A DNA stretch of 15,677 nt from an uncultured Lachnospiraceae bacterium (GCA_947625995.1 CANQQN010000016.1:1-15677), one strand, 5' to 3'; counted from the first letter of the stretch, positions 7,347 through 14,227 are shown. The notes: generated by a model not told the origin, from the letters alone. A program made the numbers and translations.

Positions 7347-7748
7347 ATGGGACTTGACAATGTCTTTGGTTCTGTAAAAGAGGGATTTGAAAAGGTAGTT
7401 GGCAAGGTGGAGGAAGTAAAGGATTCTGAGGAGACCAAAGAGTTTATCCAGAAGGCGAAGACCACTGCGGGAAACATCGGCGGGAAAGCGAAGGATATCG
7501 CCATCGATGTAGGCGTGAAGGTGGCGGATGTGGCCGAGGAGCTTGGCAACCGGGCCAAAGAGGCAATGCACAAGGCTTCCGAAAAAAATGAGGAAAAGAA
7601 AGCTGCCAAGGAGGCGGAGGAAGAAGCCGAAAAGGCCGTAGAGACCGTGGAAGAACCTGCGCCCGCGCCAGAGGAAGCCCAGACCGAGAAGGCTCCGGAG
7701 GATACACAGGCCGGGACGCCGGAAGAAGCTTCTGACGGGGAACAGTGA
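7347..7748 (+). CDS. Acidic Lys/Glu/Ala-rich amphipathic protein of unknown function at the end of the atp operon
   Basis: I do not recognise a characterised family. The 133-residue protein has no Cys, Trp or Tyr and no signal peptide or membrane segment. Residues 1-75 look like repeating amphipathic helices with Gly/Lys/Val spacing (VKEGFEKVVGKVEEVKD, KAKTTAGNIGGKAKDIAIDV), reminiscent of YtxH-like or LEA-like proteins. Residues 76-98 are a highly charged helix (KNEEKKAAKEAEEEAEKA), and 99-133 are a Pro/Glu/Ala-rich acidic tail likely to be disordered. AAGGGGG (7333-7339) with a 7-base spacer selects the ATG at 7347; an in-frame ATG at 7323 that overlaps the atpC stop lacks its own site. It lies 20 bases after atpC and is probably cotranscribed. 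A stress-related or membrane-surface role is speculation. Confidence 0.8.
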   Translation: MGLDNVFGSVKEGFEKVVGKVEEVKDSEETKEFIQKAKTTAGNIGGKAKDIAIDVGVKVADVAEELGNRAKEAMHKASEKNEEKKAAKEAEEEAEKAVETVEEPAPAPEEAQTEKAPEDTQAGTPEEASDGEQ

Positions 7749-7813
7749 CCCCGGGCAGTCACGGATAGAGAAAGCCTGCATAAGATAACATATAAAAAGC
7801 AGGGGGAGCCGTC

Positions 7814-8290
7814 ATGGTCAGAGAATGGAGTATCGAAAGAGATGACCGGCTGATAAAAGAGCTTTATCCTGAAGCTGCAAGAAAAATACTGCCCTATGTG
7901 GAGGCGGAGTGCGACCGTATGGAATATAACGGAAGCCGTATGTATGATGAATTTCCGGATAAGTATATGATGCGCAGGCTGAACCATCGTATCTATGACA
8001 GAATGCAGGAGGACATGGATGAACCGCAGCAGTTTTATATGGGGATCCCAGATGAGACCGCAGACGGGAGCAATGTTCTGAAAAATCTGTATCCTGAGAA
8101 TAAAAAACCGGAGGAGATCTTCGCGGATGACGAGATCTTTGCCACCGGTTTGGGTGACAAAAGCCGCGGGGACCAAAGGAACCGGTATCTGGAGGATCTG
8201 ATCGACGTGCTGATGTATCACGAAATGTTTTCGCGAAGATGCAGGCACAATCAATGTAAATGCTGCCGCGCACAGGGAAACTGTAAATGA
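7814..8290 (+). CDS. Conserved-looking hypothetical protein with C-terminal cysteine cluster
   Basis: The function is unknown. The 158-residue protein is soluble in appearance, rich in Asp, Glu, Arg and Met, and mostly helical. Residues 1-65 (DDRLIKELYPEAARKILPYV, ECDRMEYNGSRMYDEFPDKY) look like a compact folded region. The last 16 residues hold five cysteines in the pattern C143-x4-C148-x-C150-C151-x5-C157 among Arg/Lys/His, which could bind metal or an iron-sulfur centre, or form disulfides. The ATG at 7814 follows AGCAGGGGGAG. It lies 65 bases after the previous gene with no terminator, and a terminator-like hairpin follows, so it appears to be the last gene of the atp transcript. From memory, similar short proteins occur in other Clostridia, but I cannot name a family. 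Confidence 0.8.
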   Translation: MVREWSIERDDRLIKELYPEAARKILPYVEAECDRMEYNGSRMYDEFPDKYMMRRLNHRIYDRMQEDMDEPQQFYMGIPDETADGSNVLKNLYPENKKPEEIFADDEIFATGLGDKSRGDQRNRYLEDLIDVLMYHEMFSRRCRHNQCKCCRAQGNCK

Positions 8291-8304
8291 AAGAATTACA
8301 TGAA

Positions 8305-8349
8305 GGAGGGTGTCTCAACGCCGTATATGGTTGGGGCTCCCTTTTCTTT
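8305..8349 (+). terminator. Intrinsic terminator-like hairpin ending the atp operon
   Basis: Arms 8306-8319 and 8330-8343 pair with one T-T mismatch: CAAC/GTTG at the loop end, then mixed G-C and G-T pairs, then GGG/CCC and A-T. The loop is 8320-8329. The downstream side runs into TTTTCTTT (8342-8349). Position between the last small gene and an unrelated reading unit supports a terminator; several wobble pairs lower confidence. Confidence 0.6.
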
Positions 8350-8417
8350 GCCTGATAAGAGGACAAGCCCCATGAACCGTTGCATGGAATTGCCGGAAAA
8401 GCTATAGGAGGATACCG

Positions 8418-10880
8418 GTGAAAAGAAGTTATAAATTTACAATCATTCTGCTGTTGCTCATCGTCATCATGTCAGCAGTGATCATATGGTCTTTTTTCAG
8501 AGGGACCAAGCTGGAGGAATCCGACGGTTCCCCTCTGTCCGGGGCCTCGATCCCCACGCTTACCATGGAGTATAATGGGCATCCGTTCAACTGTCTTCAG
8601 GGATATACCGCGCGTCTGGACAATACGGCTGTTGATACCGTGCTCACCCCTCTGGGGCCCGGAGGAAAGCTGGATATCCTGATCGGAAAGACAGAAGAAA
8701 AGATAACGGACATAGAGTATTCAGTGTTCCGGCAAAAAGACAGCGGTCTGGTGGAAGAGCGGCGCATCGAAGGGCCTGCGGTTTCCGTGGACGGCGCAAA
8801 GACCACGTTGGATATGTCCCGCTCCGTGGAGGGAAACCAACAATATATTCTGGAAATCCGTCTCAACATGGACCAGAAGGGGCCGATCTATTATTATACC
8901 CGCGTGGTGCGGTCAACGGACATTGATGTAGAGGAAGCGCTTACGTTTGTCTCGGATTTCTGTAAAAACACATTTGACAAAAAAGCAAATGACAAAATAA
9001 CCACCTATATCGAGCCGGACGCCACCGGAAACAACACAACCCTTCAATATGTGAACATACATTCCAGCTATGATCAGGTTACATGGGGCGATCTGGATAT
9101 GCAGATGATCGGAGAGCCGGTATTCAATCTTCTGGAGGTAAACGGTAAGGGCGCCGTGCTCAGCGTGGATTACCAGACAGTACTAAGTGAGGATGAAGAG
9201 ACAAATTCTTATTATCTGGTACATGAGTACTACCGGGTGAGAAGATCCGAACTGAGAATGCATCTTCTGGAATTTGAGCGCGAACTGACGCAGACATTTT
9301 TGGGGACACAGCTTTCGTTTACCGGTCAGTCGGTGATGCTGGGCATTTTGCCGGAGGATGTGGAATACGTCTACGACAAAGAGAACGACTATGTATGCTG
9401 GGAACAGGCAGGAGAACTCTGGCTGTATCAGACAGAGGGCAACCGGCTGTATAAGATCTTCAGTATGCAGGATACCGTGCGCGGAGACAAACGCTCCTTT
9501 ATGCAGAATTATGACATTGATATTCTGACCATGGACCGGGACGGGAATATTGACTTCGTTGTGAGCGGCTATTGCAACAGAGGCAACTACGAGGGAAAGG
9601 TCTGCGTTCAGCTTTGCCATTACACCAAGAGGAACAACAGCTATGAGGTCCGTTACGTGATGGAGGATAACCGGTCGGAAGCGCTGCTCTGTCAGGATAT
9701 GTCGCAGCTTACCTACCTGAGAGGAAATTATTTTTATTATTACAGCAGAGGAGCCCTGCGCCGGCTGGACATTGCCGGCGGAGAAGTTACGGATCTTATT
9801 GAAGATTTGAAGACAGGCACGTTCGCGGTATCCGATGACAACCGTTATCTATCATGGGTGGAGGATCCCGATCACAGCGATAAGATCTGCAGAATGGATC
9901 TTGCCGATGAAAAGGTTTCCGAGATCCAAAGCGATGAGGGAGAGTATCTGCGTCCCATCGGCTACGTAGGGCAGGATTTTGCCTATGGAAAGGCGAAGGC
10001 AGACGCGGTGAGACCCGGCGTGGCGGGAGAACTGTGGTTTCCCATGTATTCAGTGGTCATCTGCGATAAGAATGGGGATGTGATCAAGGAGTATACCGAC
10101 GAGTCCCTGCCGGTCATCAGCGGGGAGACCACGAAGGATATGATCATGCTCCACCGGGTGTCTCCTGCGTCGGGAGGAACGGATTATATCGCGGCGCAGC
10201 CCCACCAGATCGTCAGCAGCGAACGGCAGCAGGAGGCGGTGTCTTTGGAGACGGTAAGCTCTGACAACAGGCAGACCCGGGTGCAACTGAAATTCCAAAA
10301 AGGGCATACGGTGCCTGCGGTCCATGTCTATACCGCGAAAGAAAAAGGTTATTTTGAGTCCATAGAGATGGAGGCCGACGCCGGCCGGAGTGAAGATTGT
10401 TTTTATGTGTACCAAAGGGGCAGGCTGTCCGCGCGGTTTTGTCTGAGCAGAGACGCCTTTGTATATGCGGCAGAAAATGGAGGCGTCATAAAGGATGCCA
10501 GACTGGTCACGTTGTTTTACCGGTCGATCCAGAGCAGAGAGTATTCCGCCGCCGGCATTCCACAGTTTCCCGTTGCCATCCTGAAAGAGCAGGGGGCAGA
10601 GGAATATCCGGGGATCGCGGCCGCATGGCGGCAGGCTTCTCAGGAAACGGTGCTGGACGCCACCGGCGTCCCCCTTGACACAGCCAAAAGTATAGCGGCT
10701 TGGGGAGATCAGGTGCTGGTGCGCGTCGGAGAAGCGTCCTATGTGCTGCTTACCGGTTTTACAGATACCGAAGTCACATGGTACGATCCTTTAACGGAAC
10801 AGACGTCAAAAATGCCGGCGGATCAGGCGGAGGCTGCCTACAGACAGTTTGGAAGCGTATGTATTGTGAATATGAAATAA
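8418..10880 (+). CDS. Large membrane-anchored extracytoplasmic protein, unknown function, degenerate C39-like C-terminus
   Basis: The 820-residue protein starts at GTG, 6 bases after AGGAGG (8406-8411). Residues 8-27 form one strongly hydrophobic helix after MKRSYK, a signal anchor that puts the rest outside the cell. Residues 45-300 look like beta-rich domains around a polar helical stretch. Residues 310-560 have repeating blade-like segments (ENDYVCWEQAGELWLYQTEG, DRDGNIDFVVSGY, NRYLSWVED), suggestive of a beta-propeller; D373-x-D-G-N is a calcium-loop-like turn. Residues 745-820 (DATGVPLDTAKS, GDQVLVRVG, YVLLTGF, VTWYDPLT, AAYRQFGSV) resemble the second half of C39-type papain-like domains, but the usual active-site His is replaced near Y775 and no Cys box was seen, so proteolysis is unlikely. 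The next gene, an aminopeptidase, starts 9 bases later. Function unknown. Confidence 0.85.
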   Translation: MKRSYKFTIILLLLIVIMSAVIIWSFFRGTKLEESDGSPLSGASIPTLTMEYNGHPFNCLQGYTARLDNTAVDTVLTPLGPGGKLDILIGKTEEKITDIEYSVFRQKDSGLVEERRIEGPAVSVDGAKTTLDMSRSVEGNQQYILEIRLNMDQKGPIYYYTRVVRSTDIDVEEALTFVSDFCKNTFDKKANDKITTYIEPDATGNNTTLQYVNIHSSYDQVTWGDLDMQMIGEPVFNLLEVNGKGAVLSVDYQTVLSEDEETNSYYLVHEYYRVRRSELRMHLLEFERELTQTFLGTQLSFTGQSVMLGILPEDVEYVYDKENDYVCWEQAGELWLYQTEGNRLYKIFSMQDTVRGDKRSFMQNYDIDILTMDRDGNIDFVVSGYCNRGNYEGKVCVQLCHYTKRNNSYEVRYVMEDNRSEALLCQDMSQLTYLRGNYFYYYSRGALRRLDIAGGEVTDLIEDLKTGTFAVSDDNRYLSWVEDPDHSDKICRMDLADEKVSEIQSDEGEYLRPIGYVGQDFAYGKAKADAVRPGVAGELWFPMYSVVICDKNGDVIKEYTDESLPVISGETTKDMIMLHRVSPASGGTDYIAAQPHQIVSSERQQEAVSLETVSSDNRQTRVQLKFQKGHTVPAVHVYTAKEKGYFESIEMEADAGRSEDCFYVYQRGRLSARFCLSRDAFVYAAENGGVIKDARLVTLFYRSIQSREYSAAGIPQFPVAILKEQGAEEYPGIAAAWRQASQETVLDATGVPLDTAKSIAAWGDQVLVRVGEASYVLLTGFTDTEVTWYDPLTEQTSKMPADQAEAAYRQFGSVCIVNMK

Positions 10881-10889
10881 AAGGGAGAT

Positions 10890-12017
10890 GTGACAATTTT
10901 GGATGCAAGGATTGAGAAACTGGCTCACAATCTGGTGAACTATTCCTGTCATGTACAGGAAAATGAAAAGGTCTATATTCATTATATTGGGAAGGAAACG
11001 GAGGATCTGGCCCGGGCGCTGGTCAAAGAAGTGTACCGCGCGAAAGGGCTCCCCTTTGTGCACTATACCAACAACAGGCTGCTGCGGGAACAACTGATGC
11101 ATTGCAGCGAGGAGCAGTTAAAGCTGATGGCGCAGGTGGACGGTCTGGAGATGTCAAATATGGACTGTTATATTGCGGTGCGCGGCGCGGAGAATGTGGC
11201 GGAGCTTTCAGACGTGCCGGCGGAGAAGATGCGGCTGTACAACCGGCTGTATGCTACGCCGGTACACCATGAGATCCGAATCCCGAAAACCAAATGGGTG
11301 GTGCTGCGGTATCCCAATGAGGCGATGGCCCAGCTTGCGGACACCAGCGTGGAAGCGTTTGAAGATTTTTATTTTAACGTGTGTAATCTGGATTACGCGA
11401 AAATGGACAAAGCCATGGAAAATCTGGTGAATTATATGAACCGTACCGACAAGGTGCGCATCACGGGGCCGGACACGGATCTGACGTTTTCCATCAAGGA
11501 TATCCCCGCGGTTCCCTGCGCGGGGCATATGAACATCCCCGACGGGGAAGTTTATACCGCGCCTGTGCGGGAATCTGTCAACGGGGTCATCACATACAAT
11601 ACGCCGTCCATCGAGGATGGAGTCACCTTTGAAAATGTGTGCCTCAAATTTGAAAACGGAAAGATCGTAGAGGCCAGAGCCAATCATACGGACCGCATCA
11701 ATGAGATTTTTGATACCGATGAAGGCGCAAGGTATGTGGGGGAATTTGCCATTGGGGTGAACCCTTATGTGCTGCAGCCCATGAAGGATATTTTGTTTGA
11801 CGAAAAGATCGCCGGGAGCATTCACTTTACGCCGGGCAACTGTTATGACGATGCGTACAACGGCAACAAAAGCGCCATTCACTGGGATCTGGTGTTGATC
11901 CAGCGTCCCGAATACGGCGGCGGCGAGATCTACTTTGATGACGTGCTGATCCGAAAGGATGGCCGGTTTGTGGCGCCGGAACTGGAATGCCTGAACCCGG
12001 AAAATCTGATGTTTTAA
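10890..12017 (+). CDS. Aminopeptidase, M29 family (AmpS/thermophilic aminopeptidase type)
   Basis: A cytoplasmic two-metal aminopeptidase removing N-terminal residues from peptides. Of 375 residues, the N-terminal domain opens DARIEKLAHNLVNYSC, typical of M29. The C-terminal metal domain carries E220 (PDGEVYTAP), E285 (YVGEFAIG), H312 and Y319 (IHFTPGNCY), H331 and D333 (SAIHWDLV). These correspond to the ligands and Tyr known for Staphylococcus aureus AmpS, so the site looks complete. The start is uncertain: GTG at 10890 is only 2 bases after AAGGGAG, and an in-frame TTG at 10899 is 11 bases after it. An ATG at 10888 in another frame meets TGA at once. It lies 9 bases after the preceding gene, probably cotranscribed. 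Its stop interlocks with that of the convergent queT. Confidence 0.92.
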   Translation: MTILDARIEKLAHNLVNYSCHVQENEKVYIHYIGKETEDLARALVKEVYRAKGLPFVHYTNNRLLREQLMHCSEEQLKLMAQVDGLEMSNMDCYIAVRGAENVAELSDVPAEKMRLYNRLYATPVHHEIRIPKTKWVVLRYPNEAMAQLADTSVEAFEDFYFNVCNLDYAKMDKAMENLVNYMNRTDKVRITGPDTDLTFSIKDIPAVPCAGHMNIPDGEVYTAPVRESVNGVITYNTPSIEDGVTFENVCLKFENGKIVEARANHTDRINEIFDTDEGARYVGEFAIGVNPYVLQPMKDILFDEKIAGSIHFTPGNCYDDAYNGNKSAIHWDLVLIQRPEYGGGEIYFDDVLIRKDGRFVAPELECLNPENLMF

Positions 12018-12580
12018 AAGGAAATGCGGCGCTTTTCCAGTATGTACAGAAGCAGCAGTCCCAATATGCCGCAGGAGATCACTTCGCCTGCGCCTACGGT
12101 CAGCCCGTTGAGCCACAAGGGTGTGGGAAAGCCGTAGCCGTATTTCAGCACAAAGGGAACAATGATCGTGTTTGCAAGGATCGGCGGCAGGGGCAGCAGG
12201 AGCTTTTTCAACTGAAAACGGGCAGGGGCGCCGGAAGAAGCGTTGTCCTTTGCCGAAGGGGCTTCCAAGCTGCCGGCAGAGCCCTGACTGACAAATCTGC
12301 GCAGGCCATAAGTGCCAAGGGCGCCCAGAAGCGTAGCGATACTGCCGAAGATGATATCGATCAACACGCAGCCGGAAAGAAGATTGCTGATGATACAGCC
12401 AATAAACAGTCCGGGTATTGCGGCGGGAGTAAAATAGGGCAGAATGGTGAGCGCTTCGGAAAAGCGTACCTGAATGGCCTGAGAAGCCAGCCCGAGAGCG
12501 GCGGCGATCATGGTGAGCACCACGTAGAGGGCAGCGATCATAGCTGCCTGAGTCAGGAATAAAATCTTTTTGTTTTGCAT
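12014..12580 (-). CDS. queT: QueT-family queuosine-precursor transporter, ECF S component
   Basis: A substrate-binding membrane subunit (188 residues) of an energy-coupling-factor transporter; the QueT family (PF06177, COG4708) is assigned to uptake of queuosine precursors such as preQ1. About five to six hydrophobic helices are visible, and the family motif region reads AIQVRFSEALTILPYFTPAAIPGLFIGC (36-62). The call is supported by a preQ1-type riboswitch in the leader. The ATG at 12580 follows AAGGAGA (12593-12587 on the minus strand). A hydrophilic insert, residues 97-124 (Ser/Ala/Gly-rich with a Lys-Leu-rich end), lies between membrane helices and makes the protein longer than I expect for this family. 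No energising ECF module is in the window, so it likely shares one encoded elsewhere. Confidence 0.9.
   Translation of the reverse strand: MQNKKILFLTQAAMIAALYVVLTMIAAALGLASQAIQVRFSEALTILPYFTPAAIPGLFIGCIISNLLSGCVLIDIIFGSIATLLGALGTYGLRRFVSQGSAGSLEAPSAKDNASSGAPARFQLKKLLLPLPPILANTIIVPFVLKYGYGFPTPLWLNGLTVGAGEVISCGILGLLLLYILEKRRISF
12016..12038 (-). terminator. Weak terminator candidate for queT
   Basis: Read on the minus strand, GGAAA (12038-12034) pairs with TTTCC (12024-12020), with a further GC/GC pair inside a T-T type mismatch (A-A on this strand), followed by TTTT at 12019-12016. The stem lies inside the last codons of queT, and the T-run is only four long, so efficiency is doubtful. No terminator for the aminopeptidase is visible on the plus strand. 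Confidence 0.35.
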
Positions 12581-12593
12581 ATGCAGTTCTCCT

Positions 12594-12631
12594 TTAGTTT
12601 TGTTTTAGGTGAGGAAGGTCTCGAACTCACC
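12594..12631 (-). promoter_or_regulatory. preQ1-I type riboswitch in the queT leader
   Basis: On the minus strand, GGTGAG (12631-12626) and CTCACC (12613-12608) form a 6-bp P1 stem closing a 12-base loop TTCGAGACCTTC. The Bacillus subtilis preQ1-I aptamer also has a 12-base loop that starts TTC, contains an AG step, and ends in the preQ1-binding C; all three are present. The A-rich tail TAAAACAAAACTAA (12607-12594) supplies the CU that can pair with loop AG to make the short P2 pseudoknot. AAGGAGA follows at once, so ligand binding would hide the ribosome site of queT and reduce translation. Context with a queuosine-precursor transporter makes chance resemblance unlikely. Confidence 0.75.
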
Positions 12632-12679
12632 GTGGGTTTTGGCTGACAGCCTGCAAGAGCAGAAGAATCAGCAAGTGAG

Positions 12680-12708
12680 AGTATAGCACAGATAAAAGGG
12701 GAATGCAA
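12680..12708 (-). promoter_or_regulatory. Promoter of queT (extended -10)
   Basis: On the minus strand TTGCAT (12708-12703) is followed after exactly 17 bases by TATACT (12685-12680), which is preceded by TGC, an extended -10 element. The predicted transcript would start near 12673, giving a leader of about 90 bases that contains the riboswitch. Confidence 0.6.
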
Positions 12709-12762
12709 GCCGCAGTCATGATGATAGTATGATCAAAAGAATAAAAAAGAAAGGACACCATT

Positions 12763-14028
12763 ATGAAAGATGCAACCAAATGCCTGCATGCAGGCTACAC
12801 ACCCAAAAACGCGGAACCGAGGGTGGTTCCCATCGTGCAGAGTACCACTTATGTCTATGACAACACCGAGGAAGTGGCGGCAGTGTTCGACGATCCGACC
12901 AAGTCGTTGATCTATTCCCGGTTTGCCAATCCCACGGTTATGGCAGTGGAGGACAAGATCGCCCAGCTGGAGGGCGGCGTAGGCGCCATGTGCACGTCCT
13001 CGGGACAGGCCGCCACGCTGCTGTCTATCCTGAATATCTGCGAGGCGGGGGACAGCTTCATCAGCACCACGGAAATATACGGCGGCACGGTCAATCTGTT
13101 TTCCTTCACGTTGAAGAAAATGGGGATCGAATGCATTTTTATCGATAAGAACGCAAGTGACGAGGAGATCTCCAAAGCGTTCAAGCCCAATACCAAGGCT
13201 GTGTTCGGGGAGACCATTGCCAACCCGGCGCTGTCGGTTCTGGATATTGAGCGGTTCGCAAAGCTGGCGCACGCCCATCATGTGCCTTTGATCGTGGACA
13301 ATACCTTTGCCACTCCCGTGCTCTGCAAGCCGATTGAATACGGCGCGGATATCGTGATCCATTCCACGTCAAAGTACATGGACGGCCATGCCCTGCAGGT
13401 GGGCGGCGTGATCGTGGACAGCGGCAATTTTGACTGGACAAAGGGCAATTTCCCCAGTATTACGGAGCCGGACGAATCCTATCACGGCCTCTGCTATACG
13501 GAAAGCTATGGAAAGGCCGCCTATATCATCAAGGCAAGGATGCAGCTGATGAGAGATTTCGGGGTGTACCCCGCGGCCCATTCCGCGTTTCTGTTAAATC
13601 TCGGACTTGAGACGCTGGCTGTGCGGATGAAGCAGTACTGCAAGAACGCCATGACTGTGGCAAGATATCTGGAGAAAAACCAAAAGGTGGAGCGGATCAC
13701 CTATCCCGGCCTTGAAAGCGACGAGAACTACGGGCTGGCGCAAAAATATCTGAAGGGCGCAAGCGGCGTGATCTCCTTTGTGGTCAAAGGCGGCCGGGAA
13801 GCGGCCATGAAATTTATGGACTCTCTGGAACTGGCGTCCAATGAGGTCCATGTGGCGGATATACGCACTTGCGTGCTGCATCCCGCAAGCGAGACTCACA
13901 GACAGCTTACGGACGAGCAGCTTGTGGCTGCCGGTATTGAAAGCGGTATGATCCGTCTGTCCGTTGGTCTGGAGGATATCGACGATATTCTGGCGGATCT
14001 GGAAAAAGGCTTTGGAAGTCTGGATTAA
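12763..14028 (+). CDS. O-acetylhomoserine sulfhydrylase-like PLP enzyme (Cys/Met metabolism family)
   Basis: A cytoplasmic PLP enzyme (421 residues) of the Cys/Met gamma-family. The most likely reaction is O-acetylhomoserine plus sulfide to homocysteine, feeding methionine synthesis. Visible motifs are YSRFANPT (51-58), SSGQAA (79-84), the PLP-ring aspartate D179 in VDNTFATP, and the Schiff-base lysine K204 in HSTSKYMDGHA. The C-terminal part has the HPASETHRQL and MIRLSVGLEDIDDI signatures. Length of about 420 residues favours the MetY/OAH sulfhydrylase branch over shorter cystathionine synthases and lyases (around 380), but a methionine gamma-lyase cannot be excluded. The ATG follows AAGAAAGGAC. 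It is divergent from queT. No SAM riboswitch or T-box was seen in the short upstream region. A strong terminator follows, so it is monocistronic. Confidence 0.88.
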   Translation: MKDATKCLHAGYTPKNAEPRVVPIVQSTTYVYDNTEEVAAVFDDPTKSLIYSRFANPTVMAVEDKIAQLEGGVGAMCTSSGQAATLLSILNICEAGDSFISTTEIYGGTVNLFSFTLKKMGIECIFIDKNASDEEISKAFKPNTKAVFGETIANPALSVLDIERFAKLAHAHHVPLIVDNTFATPVLCKPIEYGADIVIHSTSKYMDGHALQVGGVIVDSGNFDWTKGNFPSITEPDESYHGLCYTESYGKAAYIIKARMQLMRDFGVYPAAHSAFLLNLGLETLAVRMKQYCKNAMTVARYLEKNQKVERITYPGLESDENYGLAQKYLKGASGVISFVVKGGREAAMKFMDSLELASNEVHVADIRTCVLHPASETHRQLTDEQLVAAGIESGMIRLSVGLEDIDDILADLEKGFGSLD

Positions 14029-14050
14029 ATGATATGCATAGGAATGAGAG

Positions 14051-14088
14051 AGCGTGCCGCAGATCGCGATATTTGCGGCGCGCTTTTT
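14051..14088 (+). terminator. Strong intrinsic terminator after the sulfhydrylase gene
   Basis: An 11-bp GC-rich stem pairs AGCGTGCCGCA (14051-14061) with TGCGGCGCGCT (14074-14084), with one G-T wobble and a 12-base loop. TTTTT (14084-14088) follows directly. It lies 22 bases after the stop codon of the preceding gene. Confidence 0.9.
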
Positions 14089-14198
14089 GTACGGCGGAAG
14101 CCGTCCGAAAGGAAGGTTGACGCCCTATGTCAAAAATAAATCGAAAAAAACGTACAATTTTGTAAGAAACAGGACATAGATTCTACACGGATAATGAC

Positions 14199-14227
14199 TT
14201 GTATGCGGTCCCAAAAAATGGTATACT
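14199..14227 (+). promoter_or_regulatory. Promoter of the phosphofructokinase gene (extended -10)
   Basis: TTGTAT (14199-14204) and TATACT (14222-14227) are 17 bases apart, and TGG just before the -10 gives an extended -10 element. The predicted start near 14234 leaves an AT-rich leader of about 40 bases ending in CGGAGG. Confidence 0.65.

Noticed and set aside
7745..7762. GTGAC/GTCAC inverted repeat just after the acidic protein gene
   Set aside because: Five pairs with an 8-base loop and no T-run; not a terminator.
8380..8408. TTGCAT-17-TATAGG promoter-like pair before the 820-residue protein gene
   Set aside because: The -10 would overlap the Shine-Dalgarno sequence (AGGAGG at 8406), leaving no leader for ribosome binding; likely chance.
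14091..14104. Hairpin ACGGC-GGAA-GCCGT just after the terminator T-run
   Set aside because: Only 5 bp, no T-run of its own; may be a chance stem. Not enough to call a feature.
14153..14164. TACAA-TT-TTGTA inverted repeat, considered as a Rex or other repressor operator
   Set aside because: It does not match the Rex consensus (TTGTTAANNNNTTAACAA) or CcpA/CodY sites; AT-rich inverted repeats of this size arise by chance.
14127..14165. A 12-codon basic mini-ORF (MSKINRKKRTIL) with AAGGAAGG upstream
   Set aside because: It lies upstream of the predicted phosphofructokinase promoter and after a strong terminator, so it may not be transcribed; too short to support, and not leader-peptide-like for any known attenuator.
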